Shown piece by piece: positions 43,658 through 52,081 of a stretch of 64,000 bases of DNA. The stretch is from Syntrophothermus lipocalidus DSM 12680 (lineage in GTDB: Bacteria; Bacillota; Syntrophomonadia; Syntrophomonadales; Syntrophothermaceae), in NCBI RefSeq assembly GCF_000092405.1, contig NC_014220.1, positions 372,001-436,000 on the forward strand, written 5' to 3'. A program made the position numbers and the translations under genes. Position 1 is the first letter of the stretch. Every line of letters begins with the position of its first letter. The notes below the pieces were generated by a model. That model saw only the letters and a list, made by a program, of their open reading frames with translations, searched no databases and had not been told where the DNA came from.

Positions 43658-45658
43658 ATGACAAAAACACATTGGTTTGAGGGGAGCAACGTTGCTGAAG
43701 CTATCGCCAAGGCGGAGAGTGCTTTGAAGATATCCCGGGATAGGATGGAAATCGAGGTGATAAATAAGGGAAGTCGTGGGTTCCTCGGCTTCGGTCGTGC
43801 TCCGGCTGTGATAAAGGTGAAAATTATTGACCAGGAAAGAGACGGGATAGATGACGACGAGCGGGTCCTAGAAGCCCTGGTACTTGATTTGGCAAGAGAG
43901 GCGACAGAGGACCGAGACGGCTTGGTAGGGGTAAAGGACGGAACAATAGTCGTTATTCCTCCTAGGGGTAACGGGCGTTATCCGACTGTTGCGCCGTGCC
44001 CCCAAATCAAGCTGAGAATTAACGGAATAACGCATACCAAGAGAACCGTAGTAACCGACAAGGACGAGATCGTATGTGAGGTAATTGCCCCGGAAGATCA
44101 GAGACTATACGAGATCGAGATTTCTAAAGACGGTCTGTGTGCCTATCTTACTGTATATCCTCCAGTCAGGAAGGTTAGAAGGCTTCGGGACGCGGAACCG
44201 GCAGCTGAGCTCGAGCTAGCGGTGGAAGAGTTTGAAGAGCCTTTACGTCCTCTGTCTGTCGACGAAGTGCTGCAGGCCCTGCGAGAAAAAGGAGTAGTAT
44301 ACGGGGTGGATGAGGAGAAAGTGAGGACAGCGGTGCTTAAAGCTAATGGGCTGCGTGTGGCCGTAGCTTTCGGCAGGCCTGCGGTACCTAGTAAGGACGG
44401 ATACCTTGATCTAGTTTATGAGCGGCATACAGACACAACCGCAGCAAAGGATGAACAAAAAGTTGATTTTCGAGAACTGAACATTTTCGAGTCGGTGAAG
44501 GCGGGCGAGGTAGTGGCCAGAATAGTAGAACCGGTTCAGGGGCAGCCGGGGATGACGGTGACGGGGAAAGAGATAGAAGTTAAATTGCCTAGAGCCGCTC
44601 ATTTTAGAGTTGGAAAAGGAGTTAGGCAGGTTGATGACCGATTGGTGGCAACGATAAGCGGGAGGCCCAAGGTCACGGGAAACCTGGTCGAAGTCTTGCC
44701 ATTGTTATTGATTGAAGGCGATGTTGATATCAGTACGGGTAACATCAGGTTTTCGGGCGACGTCTTGATTAAAGGCAACGTTACTTCGGGCATGACTGTA
44801 AGCGCAGAGGGTATGATCAAGGTCCTGGGCATCGTAGAAAAAGCTCGGGTCACGGCTAGAGACGGGGTGGTTTGCCTGGATTCAGTAGTAAACTCAAGGG
44901 TACAGGCTGGGGGCGAGACGGCCGAGCTTAGCAAAGTGTTGCCTATGGCTAAACGCATCCTCCATGACCTGGAGATAGTCGAAGACGCTGTTTGTCAAAT
45001 TAACCTGCGCCTCCAATGGCGGGGAAAACAACCGGTTGCAGCTGGGAGGATAGTAGAAGTACTGCTGGAAAGGAAGCTGCGAGATCTCCCACGCATGGCC
45101 AAAGAGTTGCTCGAAGTGTGCGAAGAGAAGGGGCTTAGTCTGGAAGAGACTGAAGTCAACATGTTCAAATCGATAACAAATATGGTGCTTCATCCGGTGT
45201 CGAGTGTTGCTGTTCCCGGCAATCATAACGTGTCTGAATTGGTAAACAATCTAAAAGACTGGATATCAAACGCAGAATCCCGGATGAAGAGAAAATCCGA
45301 GGTCTATCTTCGGTATGCCTTGAACAGCGAGGTTTATGCTACGGGCTCGATAACTGTAGACGGCCAAGGGTGTTTCAACACCTTGCTCTCATCGGCTGAA
45401 CGGGTTACCGTAAAGGGAACGCCTGGGGTATTCAGGGGAGGGCAGATAATCGCGGCTAACGACGTCTACGTGAGAGAACTGGGCTCTGAAGTAGGGGCTT
45501 TGACCAGGGTTAATGTAACGGAGAATCGCAGGGTTGTCTGCGAGCGCGTGTTGGGTAATGTTCTTATTGGAATTGGAAGACATTCGGTAAGAATAGATGA
45601 GCCTCGCGAGGGCCTGGTGGTCTGGATGGATGAGGAACGCAGGATAAGGATGAGGTGA
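43658..45658 (+). CDS. FapA/DUF342-family protein with N-terminal Jag_N domain
   Basis: A 666-residue cytoplasmic protein. Residues 4-52 resemble a Jag_N domain (KAESALKISRDRMEIEVINKG). The centre and C-terminus are the FapA (DUF342) domain, with GEVVARIVEPVQGQPGMTVTGKEI and repeated beta-helix turns (DVLIKGNVTSGMTVSA). FapA proteins are linked to polar flagellation in some bacteria and are of unclear role in Firmicutes. No flagellar genes are nearby. Confidence 0.85.
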   Translation: MTKTHWFEGSNVAEAIAKAESALKISRDRMEIEVINKGSRGFLGFGRAPAVIKVKIIDQERDGIDDDERVLEALVLDLAREATEDRDGLVGVKDGTIVVIPPRGNGRYPTVAPCPQIKLRINGITHTKRTVVTDKDEIVCEVIAPEDQRLYEIEISKDGLCAYLTVYPPVRKVRRLRDAEPAAELELAVEEFEEPLRPLSVDEVLQALREKGVVYGVDEEKVRTAVLKANGLRVAVAFGRPAVPSKDGYLDLVYERHTDTTAAKDEQKVDFRELNIFESVKAGEVVARIVEPVQGQPGMTVTGKEIEVKLPRAAHFRVGKGVRQVDDRLVATISGRPKVTGNLVEVLPLLLIEGDVDISTGNIRFSGDVLIKGNVTSGMTVSAEGMIKVLGIVEKARVTARDGVVCLDSVVNSRVQAGGETAELSKVLPMAKRILHDLEIVEDAVCQINLRLQWRGKQPVAAGRIVEVLLERKLRDLPRMAKELLEVCEEKGLSLEETEVNMFKSITNMVLHPVSSVAVPGNHNVSELVNNLKDWISNAESRMKRKSEVYLRYALNSEVYATGSITVDGQGCFNTLLSSAERVTVKGTPGVFRGGQIIAANDVYVRELGSEVGALTRVNVTENRRVVCERVLGNVLIGIGRHSVRIDEPREGLVVWMDEERRIRMR

Positions 45659-45659
45659 G

Positions 45660-46559
45660 ATGGTGCGGCTTGTAGTATGGCAGAATCGAGGAGTTGTTAA
45701 CAACGATTTACTGAAAGCTTTGGCCTCACAGTCTGAATTACGCGTAGTCGAGCGTCATCCTCAGGTAAATGAGGTCGATATGGACGAAATCTTTATCGGT
45801 TGTTATAAAGATTCAGATGAAGTGAAGGCTTACGAGCAGTATATCATGTCTTTGGCAAGGCAGGCTGCTGGGGTGATAGTTGTGGTTCCTAGGCCTTGGG
45901 AACTGGAAGAGAAGATGTGGTCTTATTCGTGGCAACATCGGCTTTACCTGAGTGACCTCGTGCCTCCCGCTGGTTTTGGACGTATCATAAGGTATACTGT
46001 CGATATGTTTAGGGCAGCACAACAGAGTGAATTCCTCAACAAATTGTATTTTCTTATGTTGCTTGCCAAGATACACAGCGAAAGAGAAGATTGGGACAAT
46101 GTGTTCAAGGGAATACTCAGCGTACTAGTCTCGGAGTCGCAGGCGAGAAGAGGTTTATTGCTGGTATGGGAAGGCGCAAATGTGAGGGTAATAGCCAGTG
46201 AAGGTTTTGCTGCAACCGATGACATGGTACAGGGCTTTATGAATTCTCTTTCGGACAAAGACGTGGCAAAAACAAGCGATGAATGCTTGTACTGGTTTGA
46301 GGAGTTGGTCAGGGGTATGGGATACAGTTGTCGGCAAGAAGATCTACATATGTTTCTTCTTAGGGCCAGGGGACAAGAGATTGGCTGGCTTTGTTTGCAC
46401 GGTTCCATGAATGAGATGGAGCTAAATGCCGTCAATGGAGTTTGCGATTATTTAGCTTCGCTACTCTACATATATGAACTGGAGAATGGGTATGGGGGCA
46501 ACATTGCAACATGGAAGGATAGCGAGAAATCAGGGGATATGCCGGGCAACGGAGTGTGA
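45660..46559 (+). CDS. Unknown protein, possible C-terminal GAF-like domain
   Basis: I do not recognise it. Residues 1-105 look like an alpha/beta domain (LVVWQNRGVV, GVIVVVPRPWEL), perhaps receiver-like but without the usual phospho-acceptor pattern. Residues 120-285 resemble a GAF fold, with LLVWEGANVRVIASEGF and a final long helix (VNGVCDYLASLLYIYELE). It follows fapA by one base and is followed by a terminator, so it forms a unit with fapA. Confidence 0.6.
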   Translation: MVRLVVWQNRGVVNNDLLKALASQSELRVVERHPQVNEVDMDEIFIGCYKDSDEVKAYEQYIMSLARQAAGVIVVVPRPWELEEKMWSYSWQHRLYLSDLVPPAGFGRIIRYTVDMFRAAQQSEFLNKLYFLMLLAKIHSEREDWDNVFKGILSVLVSESQARRGLLLVWEGANVRVIASEGFAATDDMVQGFMNSLSDKDVAKTSDECLYWFEELVRGMGYSCRQEDLHMFLLRARGQEIGWLCLHGSMNEMELNAVNGVCDYLASLLYIYELENGYGGNIATWKDSEKSGDMPGNGV

Positions 46560-46585
46560 ATCCCCGGGGGATCCAACACTATTTC

Positions 46586-46625
46586 AAACGGCTCTGTCGG
46601 TTCAAACTGGCAGAGCCGTTTTAGT
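46586..46625 (+). terminator. Intrinsic terminator after the unknown gene
   Basis: AAACGGCTCTG (46586-46596) and CAGAGCCGTTT (46611-46621) form an 11-bp stem with a 14-nt loop, followed by TTTAGTTTG. It separates the fapA unit from the spoIIIA operon. Confidence 0.85.
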
Positions 46626-46744
46626 TTGCCCGTGTTTCTGTAGCTGTTGATTGCCTGTGCCAGCCAGGTATTCCAGTGTTTCTTCTGTTTGGCATAATTT
46701 CACCCTTAAGCCAATAAGTATTAAATACGAGAGGTGAGTTGTGC

Positions 46745-47725
46745 TTGGCGAAGATTGAGGACAAGATACGCGGACAAATAATTCTATATTTGTCGGGGCC
46801 GATAAAGGAGATAGTAGGGGCGCTGCCCGCAGAAAGGCTAAGGAAATTGGAAGAGATACGATTGAGGGTTGAACGTCCTTTACTGGTCAGGTTGGGAGAT
46901 GAGGAGTATGCTGTCAAAGTCACAGGCGAACTCACCAAGCAGTATAACCTCGGATACACGGTAGGAGAAGAAGACCTGGAGCGTACCTTGGCCTCCGTTA
47001 GCCAGAGTTCGATCTATGCCCTGGAAGAAGAATTAAAGCGAGGGTTTATCACCTTGAGGGGTGGACACCGGGTTGGTCTGGCGGGGAGAGTGGTGCTGGC
47101 CCAGGGAGAGATTAAAACGATGCGGGATTTTTCGGGGCTGGCGTTCAGGGTGGCGCGAGAGATGGTAGGTTGCGCCGAGCCGATAGCAAGCCGTTTGATT
47201 GTAACCGGGCGCAGGATATTAAATACCCTTATTGTTTCCCCGCCTCGCTGCGGCAAGACCACTTTGTTACGGGATTTGACCAGGTTGTATTCGGACGGGC
47301 CGGCCAATCTCAACGTGGTCGTGATCGACGAGCGTTCAGAAATAGCAGCCTGTTACCAGGGAATTCCACAGCTCAACGTCGGAAACCGCACCGATGTGCT
47401 GGATGGTTGTCCCAAAGCATTGGGGATGATGATGGCGGTAAGATCGCTTTCGCCTCACCTCGTCGTGGTGGACGAAATCGGACGCCCGGCGGATGCGGAG
47501 GCTCTACAAGAATGCGTTAACGCCGGAGTATCGGTTATTGCCACCGCTCACGGTACTGACCTCGAAGATATAAGCCGCCGCCCGATCATGGCTGGTCTAT
47601 TAGCCAGCGGTGTGTTCGAAGCACTAGTGGTCTTGTCTCGAAGAAAGGGTCCGGGTACGGTTGAGGCGGTATATCGCAACCCGAGTTCAGGCGGTAATTC
47701 TGTTTCCAAAACGGGCCACGGATAG
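46745..47725 (+). CDS. spoIIIAA: Stage III sporulation ATPase SpoIIIAA
   Basis: Secretion-type ATPase of the SpoIIIA-SpoIIQ channel linking mother cell and forespore. Walker A SPPRCGKTTLLRDL (about 165-178), Walker B LVVVDEIG. TTG at 46745 fits GAGGTGA 7 nt upstream; a TTG at 46739 is too close. 326 residues. The last residues run into a decamer repeat. Confidence 0.93.
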   Translation: MAKIEDKIRGQIILYLSGPIKEIVGALPAERLRKLEEIRLRVERPLLVRLGDEEYAVKVTGELTKQYNLGYTVGEEDLERTLASVSQSSIYALEEELKRGFITLRGGHRVGLAGRVVLAQGEIKTMRDFSGLAFRVAREMVGCAEPIASRLIVTGRRILNTLIVSPPRCGKTTLLRDLTRLYSDGPANLNVVVIDERSEIAACYQGIPQLNVGNRTDVLDGCPKALGMMMAVRSLSPHLVVVDEIGRPADAEALQECVNAGVSVIATAHGTDLEDISRRPIMAGLLASGVFEALVVLSRRKGPGTVEAVYRNPSSGGNSVSKTGHG

Positions 47726-47756
47726 ACAACGGATTAACGCAGATTAACACAGATTA
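47716..47756. repeat. Decamer repeat between spoIIIAA and spoIIIAB
   Basis: CCACGGATAGACAACGGATT, then AACGCAGATT and AACACAGATT: four units that mix the GCG and GTG versions, overlapping the spoIIIAA stop. No opposite arm was found before spoIIIAB. Confidence 0.65.
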
Positions 47757-47805
47757 TTGAAAATTATACCACATTTTTACAGCAGGTGTTAAGGGGTTGG
47801 TTGCT

Positions 47806-48327
47806 ATGCTGGTAAAAATCGTGGGAGGTTTGTTGACGTTTTTGGCCTGCGGGGCTTATGGTTTGGCCGGTGCCAAAAGTCTGGACAACCGCGTGAGGCA
47901 ATTAAAGTCAATCCGTTTTGCTCTCGCAATTTTAGAAAAGGAGATCACTTATCTGCAGAACCCTCTTCCGCGCGCATTGCAGAAAACGGCTCTACTGGCA
48001 GAGCCTCCTACCCGTCAGTTCCTCGCGGTTGCTGCAGGATGCCTTGAACGTAGAGGAGGCGTAACCGCCGAAGAAGCGTGGCTGGAGGGAATAAAGACCC
48101 TTCAGGAAAACTCGGATCTAAGCGAGACTGATCTGTTCTTATTACAATCTTTCGCTTCGCGCCTGGGAATGTCCGATACTGAAGAGCAAAAAAAAGCTTT
48201 CCAGTTGCTGGGTGAAGAGATAAAACAATTGGAAGATTCAGCTTTTAAGACTGCGGCTACAGAAAAAAAACTATGGACCTACGGGGGGTTTCTTCTGGGA
48301 ACCCTGGTTGTACTTCTATTGCTGTAA
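47806..48327 (+). CDS. spoIIIAB: Stage III sporulation protein SpoIIIAB
   Basis: Membrane protein of the SpoIIIA complex, similar to type II secretion GspF-like proteins. N-terminal and C-terminal hydrophobic helices enclose a helical domain (RQLKSIRFALAILEKEITY, PLPRAL). ATG at 47806 with AAGGGG upstream. 173 residues. Confidence 0.9.
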   Translation: MLVKIVGGLLTFLACGAYGLAGAKSLDNRVRQLKSIRFALAILEKEITYLQNPLPRALQKTALLAEPPTRQFLAVAAGCLERRGGVTAEEAWLEGIKTLQENSDLSETDLFLLQSFASRLGMSDTEEQKKAFQLLGEEIKQLEDSAFKTAATEKKLWTYGGFLLGTLVVLLLL

Positions 48328-48341
48328 AGGGGTGGGTGTTC

Positions 48342-48536
48342 GTGGATACCGCTATAATATTTAAGATTGCAGGCATTGGCATTCTCATTTCCGTTCTGAG
48401 TATAGTTCTTAAACAGGCGCAAAAAGAGGAGCAAGCCCAGATGCTCACCCTGGCCGGGGTGATAGTTGTCTTGATTATTCTGGTCCAGCTTTTGAGCCAG
48501 CTGTTCACCATGGTCAGGACCGTGTTTGACCTTTAA
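48342..48536 (+). CDS. spoIIIAC: Stage III sporulation protein SpoIIIAC
   Basis: A 64-residue protein with two transmembrane helices (FKIAGIGILISVLSIVL and TLAGVIVVLIILVQLL). The GTG at 48342 has AAGGGGTGG upstream; the longer frame starting inside spoIIIAB is an artefact. Confidence 0.9.
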   Translation: MDTAIIFKIAGIGILISVLSIVLKQAQKEEQAQMLTLAGVIVVLIILVQLLSQLFTMVRTVFDL

Positions 48537-48579
48537 GCCGTTGTACTAAACCGGCTTGTTAGCGGAGGGGAAAAGGTTA

Positions 48580-48969
48580 ATGGAGATTGCCCGGCTAGTC
48601 GGGATAGCATTGGTTACCACCGTATTTCTGATGTTTTTGCGCCAAGAAAAACCACAAATAGCGGTTCTTCTTAGTATTGCTTTTGGTATCGTTGTCTTCT
48701 TTATGATTATAGGGAAGCTTTTTTCTGTGGTTCAGGTGGTGAGCCAGCTTTCTCGGAAGGCAGAAGTCAATTTCTTTTTTGTTTCGACTGTGCTCAAAAT
48801 CTTGGGGGTTGCTTATTTGGCCGAGTTTGCCTCTGTAATCTGCCGCGATGCCGGTGAGCAAGCCGTTGCCCAAAAAGTCGAGTTTGCGGCCAAAGTGATC
48901 ATTGCAGTATTGGCTTTGCCGATTCTGGTGGCGATACTCGAATCCATTATGGACATTATGCCCGGATAG
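48580..48969 (+). CDS. spoIIIAD: Stage III sporulation protein SpoIIIAD
   Basis: Membrane protein of 129 residues with four hydrophobic segments, related to SpoIIIAC. ATG at 48580 with GGAGGGG upstream gives the usual start MEIARLVGIAL. Confidence 0.9.
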   Translation: MEIARLVGIALVTTVFLMFLRQEKPQIAVLLSIAFGIVVFFMIIGKLFSVVQVVSQLSRKAEVNFFFVSTVLKILGVAYLAEFASVICRDAGEQAVAQKVEFAAKVIIAVLALPILVAILESIMDIMPG

Positions 48970-48972
48970 GCG

Positions 48973-50169
48973 GTGGGCCCGTTGCTAACAGGAAATAAGT
49001 TATGGCTGATCGGATTAACTTTAATACTGGCTCTTCTAAGTTGGAGCAGGCCCGCGCTAGCCGGAGATTCATCGCAGGCAGCATCGGTTACCTGGGAGGA
49101 GGGTTTAGATAGTCTGGATCTCCGAGAAATGGAGAAGTACAAAAACGAGATAGACGGGGAGTTATCAGCCTATTTACAAAAGGTGTCGTTGAAACAGTGG
49201 TTCATCGACTTTATTCAAGGCAAATGGGAGCTAAATGTGAAAGAGGTTTTGGGAAACCTTCTGCGGTTCTTTCTAGGAGAAGTGGCTGCCAACGCCGGAC
49301 TGCTGGGCAAGCTTATGGTCTTGTCCGTGGTTACATCGCTTTTGGTCAATTTTCAGGCGGCTTTCGGAGGAGAGGGAACCAGCAGGATATCATATATGGC
49401 CGCCTTCATGGCTTTAATGGCGGTAGGGATCGCATCTTTTCGTTATGCCTTGGGCCTGGGACAGCAAACGGTTACGGATATGTCCGATTTTATGGTGAGT
49501 GTGTTGCCACAAATGACGGTTTTGGTGGCGGGGATGGGAGGGATCAACACCTCTACTGCCTTGTTTCCTCTAATGATGACTGCTTGCACTGCGTGTGCCA
49601 GTGCTATCCAGCATGTGGTCTTCCCGCTGGTTGTTTTTTCCGCAGTGCTGCACCTGGTAGACACTGCAGCCGATACAGTGCAGGTGCAGAAACTGGGGAA
49701 ACTGCTTTCGAGTGCGGCCATAGTAGGGTTAGGGCTGTTCATGACTGTTTTCGTAGGGTTGTTAGGACTCAGAACCGTCTACGGAGCGGTATTGGACGAA
49801 GTAACTCTCAAGACCACGCAGTTTGCAACCAGCTTCTTCCCTGTAATCGGGAAACTGTTATCGGAGGCCCTGGAATACACGCTGGGCTATATGGCGATCT
49901 TGAAGCACGCTCTTTCCATCTTCGGTTTGGTGATAGTCTTCGGCATTTGCATCTTCCCGGTTTTGAAGATAGGGGCCATCGTTCTCATTTACAAACTGTC
50001 GGCCGCTCTGGTAGAGCCGCTGGGTGATGCCAGGACAGCCCAGGCCTTGGATATCATGGCTAAACACCTGACATTGGTCTTGGCCTCGGTGGTGGCCGTC
50101 GCTTTAATGTTTTTCATAATGATTACGGTGCTCGCCGGTATCACTAACCAGCCTTTGTTGCTCAAGTGA
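48973..50169 (+). CDS. spoIIIAE: Stage III sporulation protein SpoIIIAE
   Basis: Polytopic membrane protein of the feeding channel. A cleavable signal peptide (LWLIGLTLILALLSWSRPALA) is followed by an amphipathic region and about seven transmembrane helices. 398 residues. GTG at 48973 is weakly supported; TTG at 48982 is possible. Confidence 0.9.
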   Translation: MGPLLTGNKLWLIGLTLILALLSWSRPALAGDSSQAASVTWEEGLDSLDLREMEKYKNEIDGELSAYLQKVSLKQWFIDFIQGKWELNVKEVLGNLLRFFLGEVAANAGLLGKLMVLSVVTSLLVNFQAAFGGEGTSRISYMAAFMALMAVGIASFRYALGLGQQTVTDMSDFMVSVLPQMTVLVAGMGGINTSTALFPLMMTACTACASAIQHVVFPLVVFSAVLHLVDTAADTVQVQKLGKLLSSAAIVGLGLFMTVFVGLLGLRTVYGAVLDEVTLKTTQFATSFFPVIGKLLSEALEYTLGYMAILKHALSIFGLVIVFGICIFPVLKIGAIVLIYKLSAALVEPLGDARTAQALDIMAKHLTLVLASVVAVALMFFIMITVLAGITNQPLLLK

Positions 50170-50170
50170 G

Positions 50171-50758
50171 GTGCTGGACTTGAGTCTTATTTCAGACATG
50201 GTGCGAAACCTGGCGGCGATAGCTCTTCTGGCCGGTTTCTTAGAAATCATGTTACCTTCTAGCAGCTTGCGCCCGTTTGTAAGGTTTGCCATAGGCCTTT
50301 TCGTGGTCATAGCAGTGCTAAACCCGACTTTGAAATTTGTTAACCAAACCCAGGATTTGGCTATGGAAGCGTGGGAGGTAAAGTACCCAGAAAAGCAGAC
50401 GGAAATGGCAGTACATCAAGGGGAAGCTTTGCGAAACAAGATGTTAAAGGAGGCGTCGAACCAGCTAAAAGCCAAGACTGAGGGACAAGTAGCTGCTATA
50501 GCTTCTTTGGTTCCTGGGGTTGAATCATTACGGGCCGAGGTTAAACTGGATGACCAAGGCAAAATATCTCACCTGGTCCTAATCGTCGGTTCCAAGCCAA
50601 AACAGGACAAGTCGGAAACATTCCAGGTCGACGCGTTTATAGCCAGCGGACGCGACAGAGAACAGAAAAAGGGCATTGAACAAAAACTCATAGACCTCGT
50701 TAAGAATCTCTACGGGCTGGAACCGGAACAGGTTAAAGTGGAGTTTGAGGGGGGTTAA
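50171..50758 (+). CDS. spoIIIAF: Stage III sporulation protein SpoIIIAF
   Basis: Two N-terminal transmembrane helices (AAIALLAGFLEIMLPS and FVRFAIGLFVVIAVLNP) and an extracellular ring-forming domain. 195 residues. The start could be GTG 50171 or TTG 50180; the second is better spaced from GTGAGGTG. Confidence 0.88.
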   Translation: MLDLSLISDMVRNLAAIALLAGFLEIMLPSSSLRPFVRFAIGLFVVIAVLNPTLKFVNQTQDLAMEAWEVKYPEKQTEMAVHQGEALRNKMLKEASNQLKAKTEGQVAAIASLVPGVESLRAEVKLDDQGKISHLVLIVGSKPKQDKSETFQVDAFIASGRDREQKKGIEQKLIDLVKNLYGLEPEQVKVEFEGG

Positions 50759-50759
50759 C

Positions 50760-51347
50760 ATGTCGGGAGAAACAGTTAAGGAGAAGAAGAGATATCTGCC
50801 TCTAGGTGGTTCGGGGAACAAGATTCAAACTTACTTGAAGTCACGTTGGGCCTTGGCTTGTTTGGCAGTCTTGGGGATAATACTCCTGATGTGGCCGGTA
50901 TCAAGCAGTCGCCAGGGCACGACAAAGCCGGAGCAAAGCGCGTTGTCTTCGGGGAAAGGGACATCGGTTAAGGCAGATATGGAGCGGGAACTGGCCGGTA
51001 TTTTATCGCAGATTGAAGGTGCAGGGCAAGTCGAGGTCAGCCTGACTTTGGTTTCGGAAGGAGTCAATTCGTACGCTGTTAACACCAAAGAACAGAAGAC
51101 ATCGTCCGAGGAAACCGACAAGGACGGGGGGGTACGCAAGACCACAGACACCAATACATCCCAAGACTTGGTAGTTATGGGCAGTCAATCACCGTTGCTC
51201 GTGGAAAAGAAGGCTCCGCAGGTGAAGGGGGTTTTAGTGGTGGCTGACGGGGCGGCGAACCCGGCAGTCAAAGAGCAAATCACCAGAGCAGTCGAGACTT
51301 TGCTGGATCTTCCTGCTACTCGGGTGCTGGTTTTACCCCGAGAATAG
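50760..51347 (+). CDS. spoIIIAG: Stage III sporulation protein SpoIIIAG
   Basis: Bitopic membrane protein whose extracellular domain forms the large ring of the channel. A transmembrane helix (about 30-48) precedes a ring-building domain with AGQVEVSLTLVSEG and KGVLVVADGA. ATG at 50760 with GAGGGGGG upstream. 195 residues. A 730-nt repeat island separates it from spoIIIAH. Confidence 0.88.
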   Translation: MSGETVKEKKRYLPLGGSGNKIQTYLKSRWALACLAVLGIILLMWPVSSSRQGTTKPEQSALSSGKGTSVKADMERELAGILSQIEGAGQVEVSLTLVSEGVNSYAVNTKEQKTSSEETDKDGGVRKTTDTNTSQDLVVMGSQSPLLVEKKAPQVKGVLVVADGAANPAVKEQITRAVETLLDLPATRVLVLPRE

Positions 51348-51875
51348 AGCCACAGATAGACACAGACCTTTATGACTCTCATCCGAGTCACCACTGGAGA
51401 ATGAAAATGCGACTGTGGAGGAGTGTTAGCCAGCTCGCTCCAAGACTCCTCGCCTGCAACACATCGGCTCACTTCGGTGCGATCCGGCACTCAGGGCAAA
51501 CGCGTCATGCAAATTAGCCAGTTAAAGGAAGGTGTTCCTAATGCAGACGGGTCCTGAGTGCCGGACGAAACCTCCTGTTTCTCGCTCCGCTTCGCAGCCC
51601 TCAGTTTCGCCGTGTGTTGTCCGGCACTCAACGGTAGTAGCGAGCGTCGTTCTATCATTGAGCCGTCGGGTTGAGTGCCGGAGCTCGTCATACGTCGCTC
51701 GCCCGGCTAACACTCCTCCCGTCAATCGACTTCCGGGGCAGACCCTCACGACACCTGTCGGTGTCACCACTAGGCAATAAAAATACCCAGAGGCTTACGA
51801 ACAACGCGGCGATCGGTATGCAAATTTTTATAATCATCTGTGAACATCCTTCAAAATCTGTGCACATCTGTGGCT
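51347..51875. repeat. Island bounded by inverted decamer arms, inside the spoIIIA operon
   Basis: The left arm (51347-51366) reads AGCCACAGAT then AGACACAGA and begins at the spoIIIAG stop. The right arm (51836-51875) has four units in strict register: ATCTGTGAAC, ATCCTTCAAA, ATCTGTGCAC, ATCTGTGGCT. The interior holds the second copy of the palindromic element. Another partial unit (AACGGATTAACGCCAGAT) lies at 52004-52020. No credible gene is present in 51348-52081. Confidence 0.8.
51362..51719. mobile_element. Palindromic repeat element, copy 2, with two inserted modules
   Basis: Same 15-bp ends as copy 1: GGAGGAGTGTTAGCC (51417-51431) and GGCTAACACTCCTCC (51705-51719). The flank shared with copy 1 lies on the left here (51362-51416) and is inverted. 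Two modules absent from copy 1 interrupt the core; each has 12-bp inverted ends: TCCGGCACTCAG with CTGAGTGCCGGA (51483-51565) and TCCGGCACTCAA with TTGAGTGCCGGA (51620-51682). Nothing is encoded. Confidence 0.7.
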
Positions 51876-52081
51876 ATTTTTGGCAACATGGCATTTTATT
51901 GCACGCAATAGGGGTAGTGTGAGGTGTCAGCGGCGCCTATGGTTAGTTCTTGGATATTCGTTAAAGCGGGGTGCTTTGTATGAGAAAATATTTTGACCTT
52001 TGAACGGATTAACGCCAGATGGTCCAAGGGGATTGGTCGTATTTGAAAAGTAAACGCGTAAATGGGGAGGGGGATTTAGGA

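Noticed and set aside
51532-51780. Reading frames in the spoIIIAG-spoIIIAH gap
   Set aside because: Same palindromic element read in translation; broken by the inserted modules and without homologous sense.
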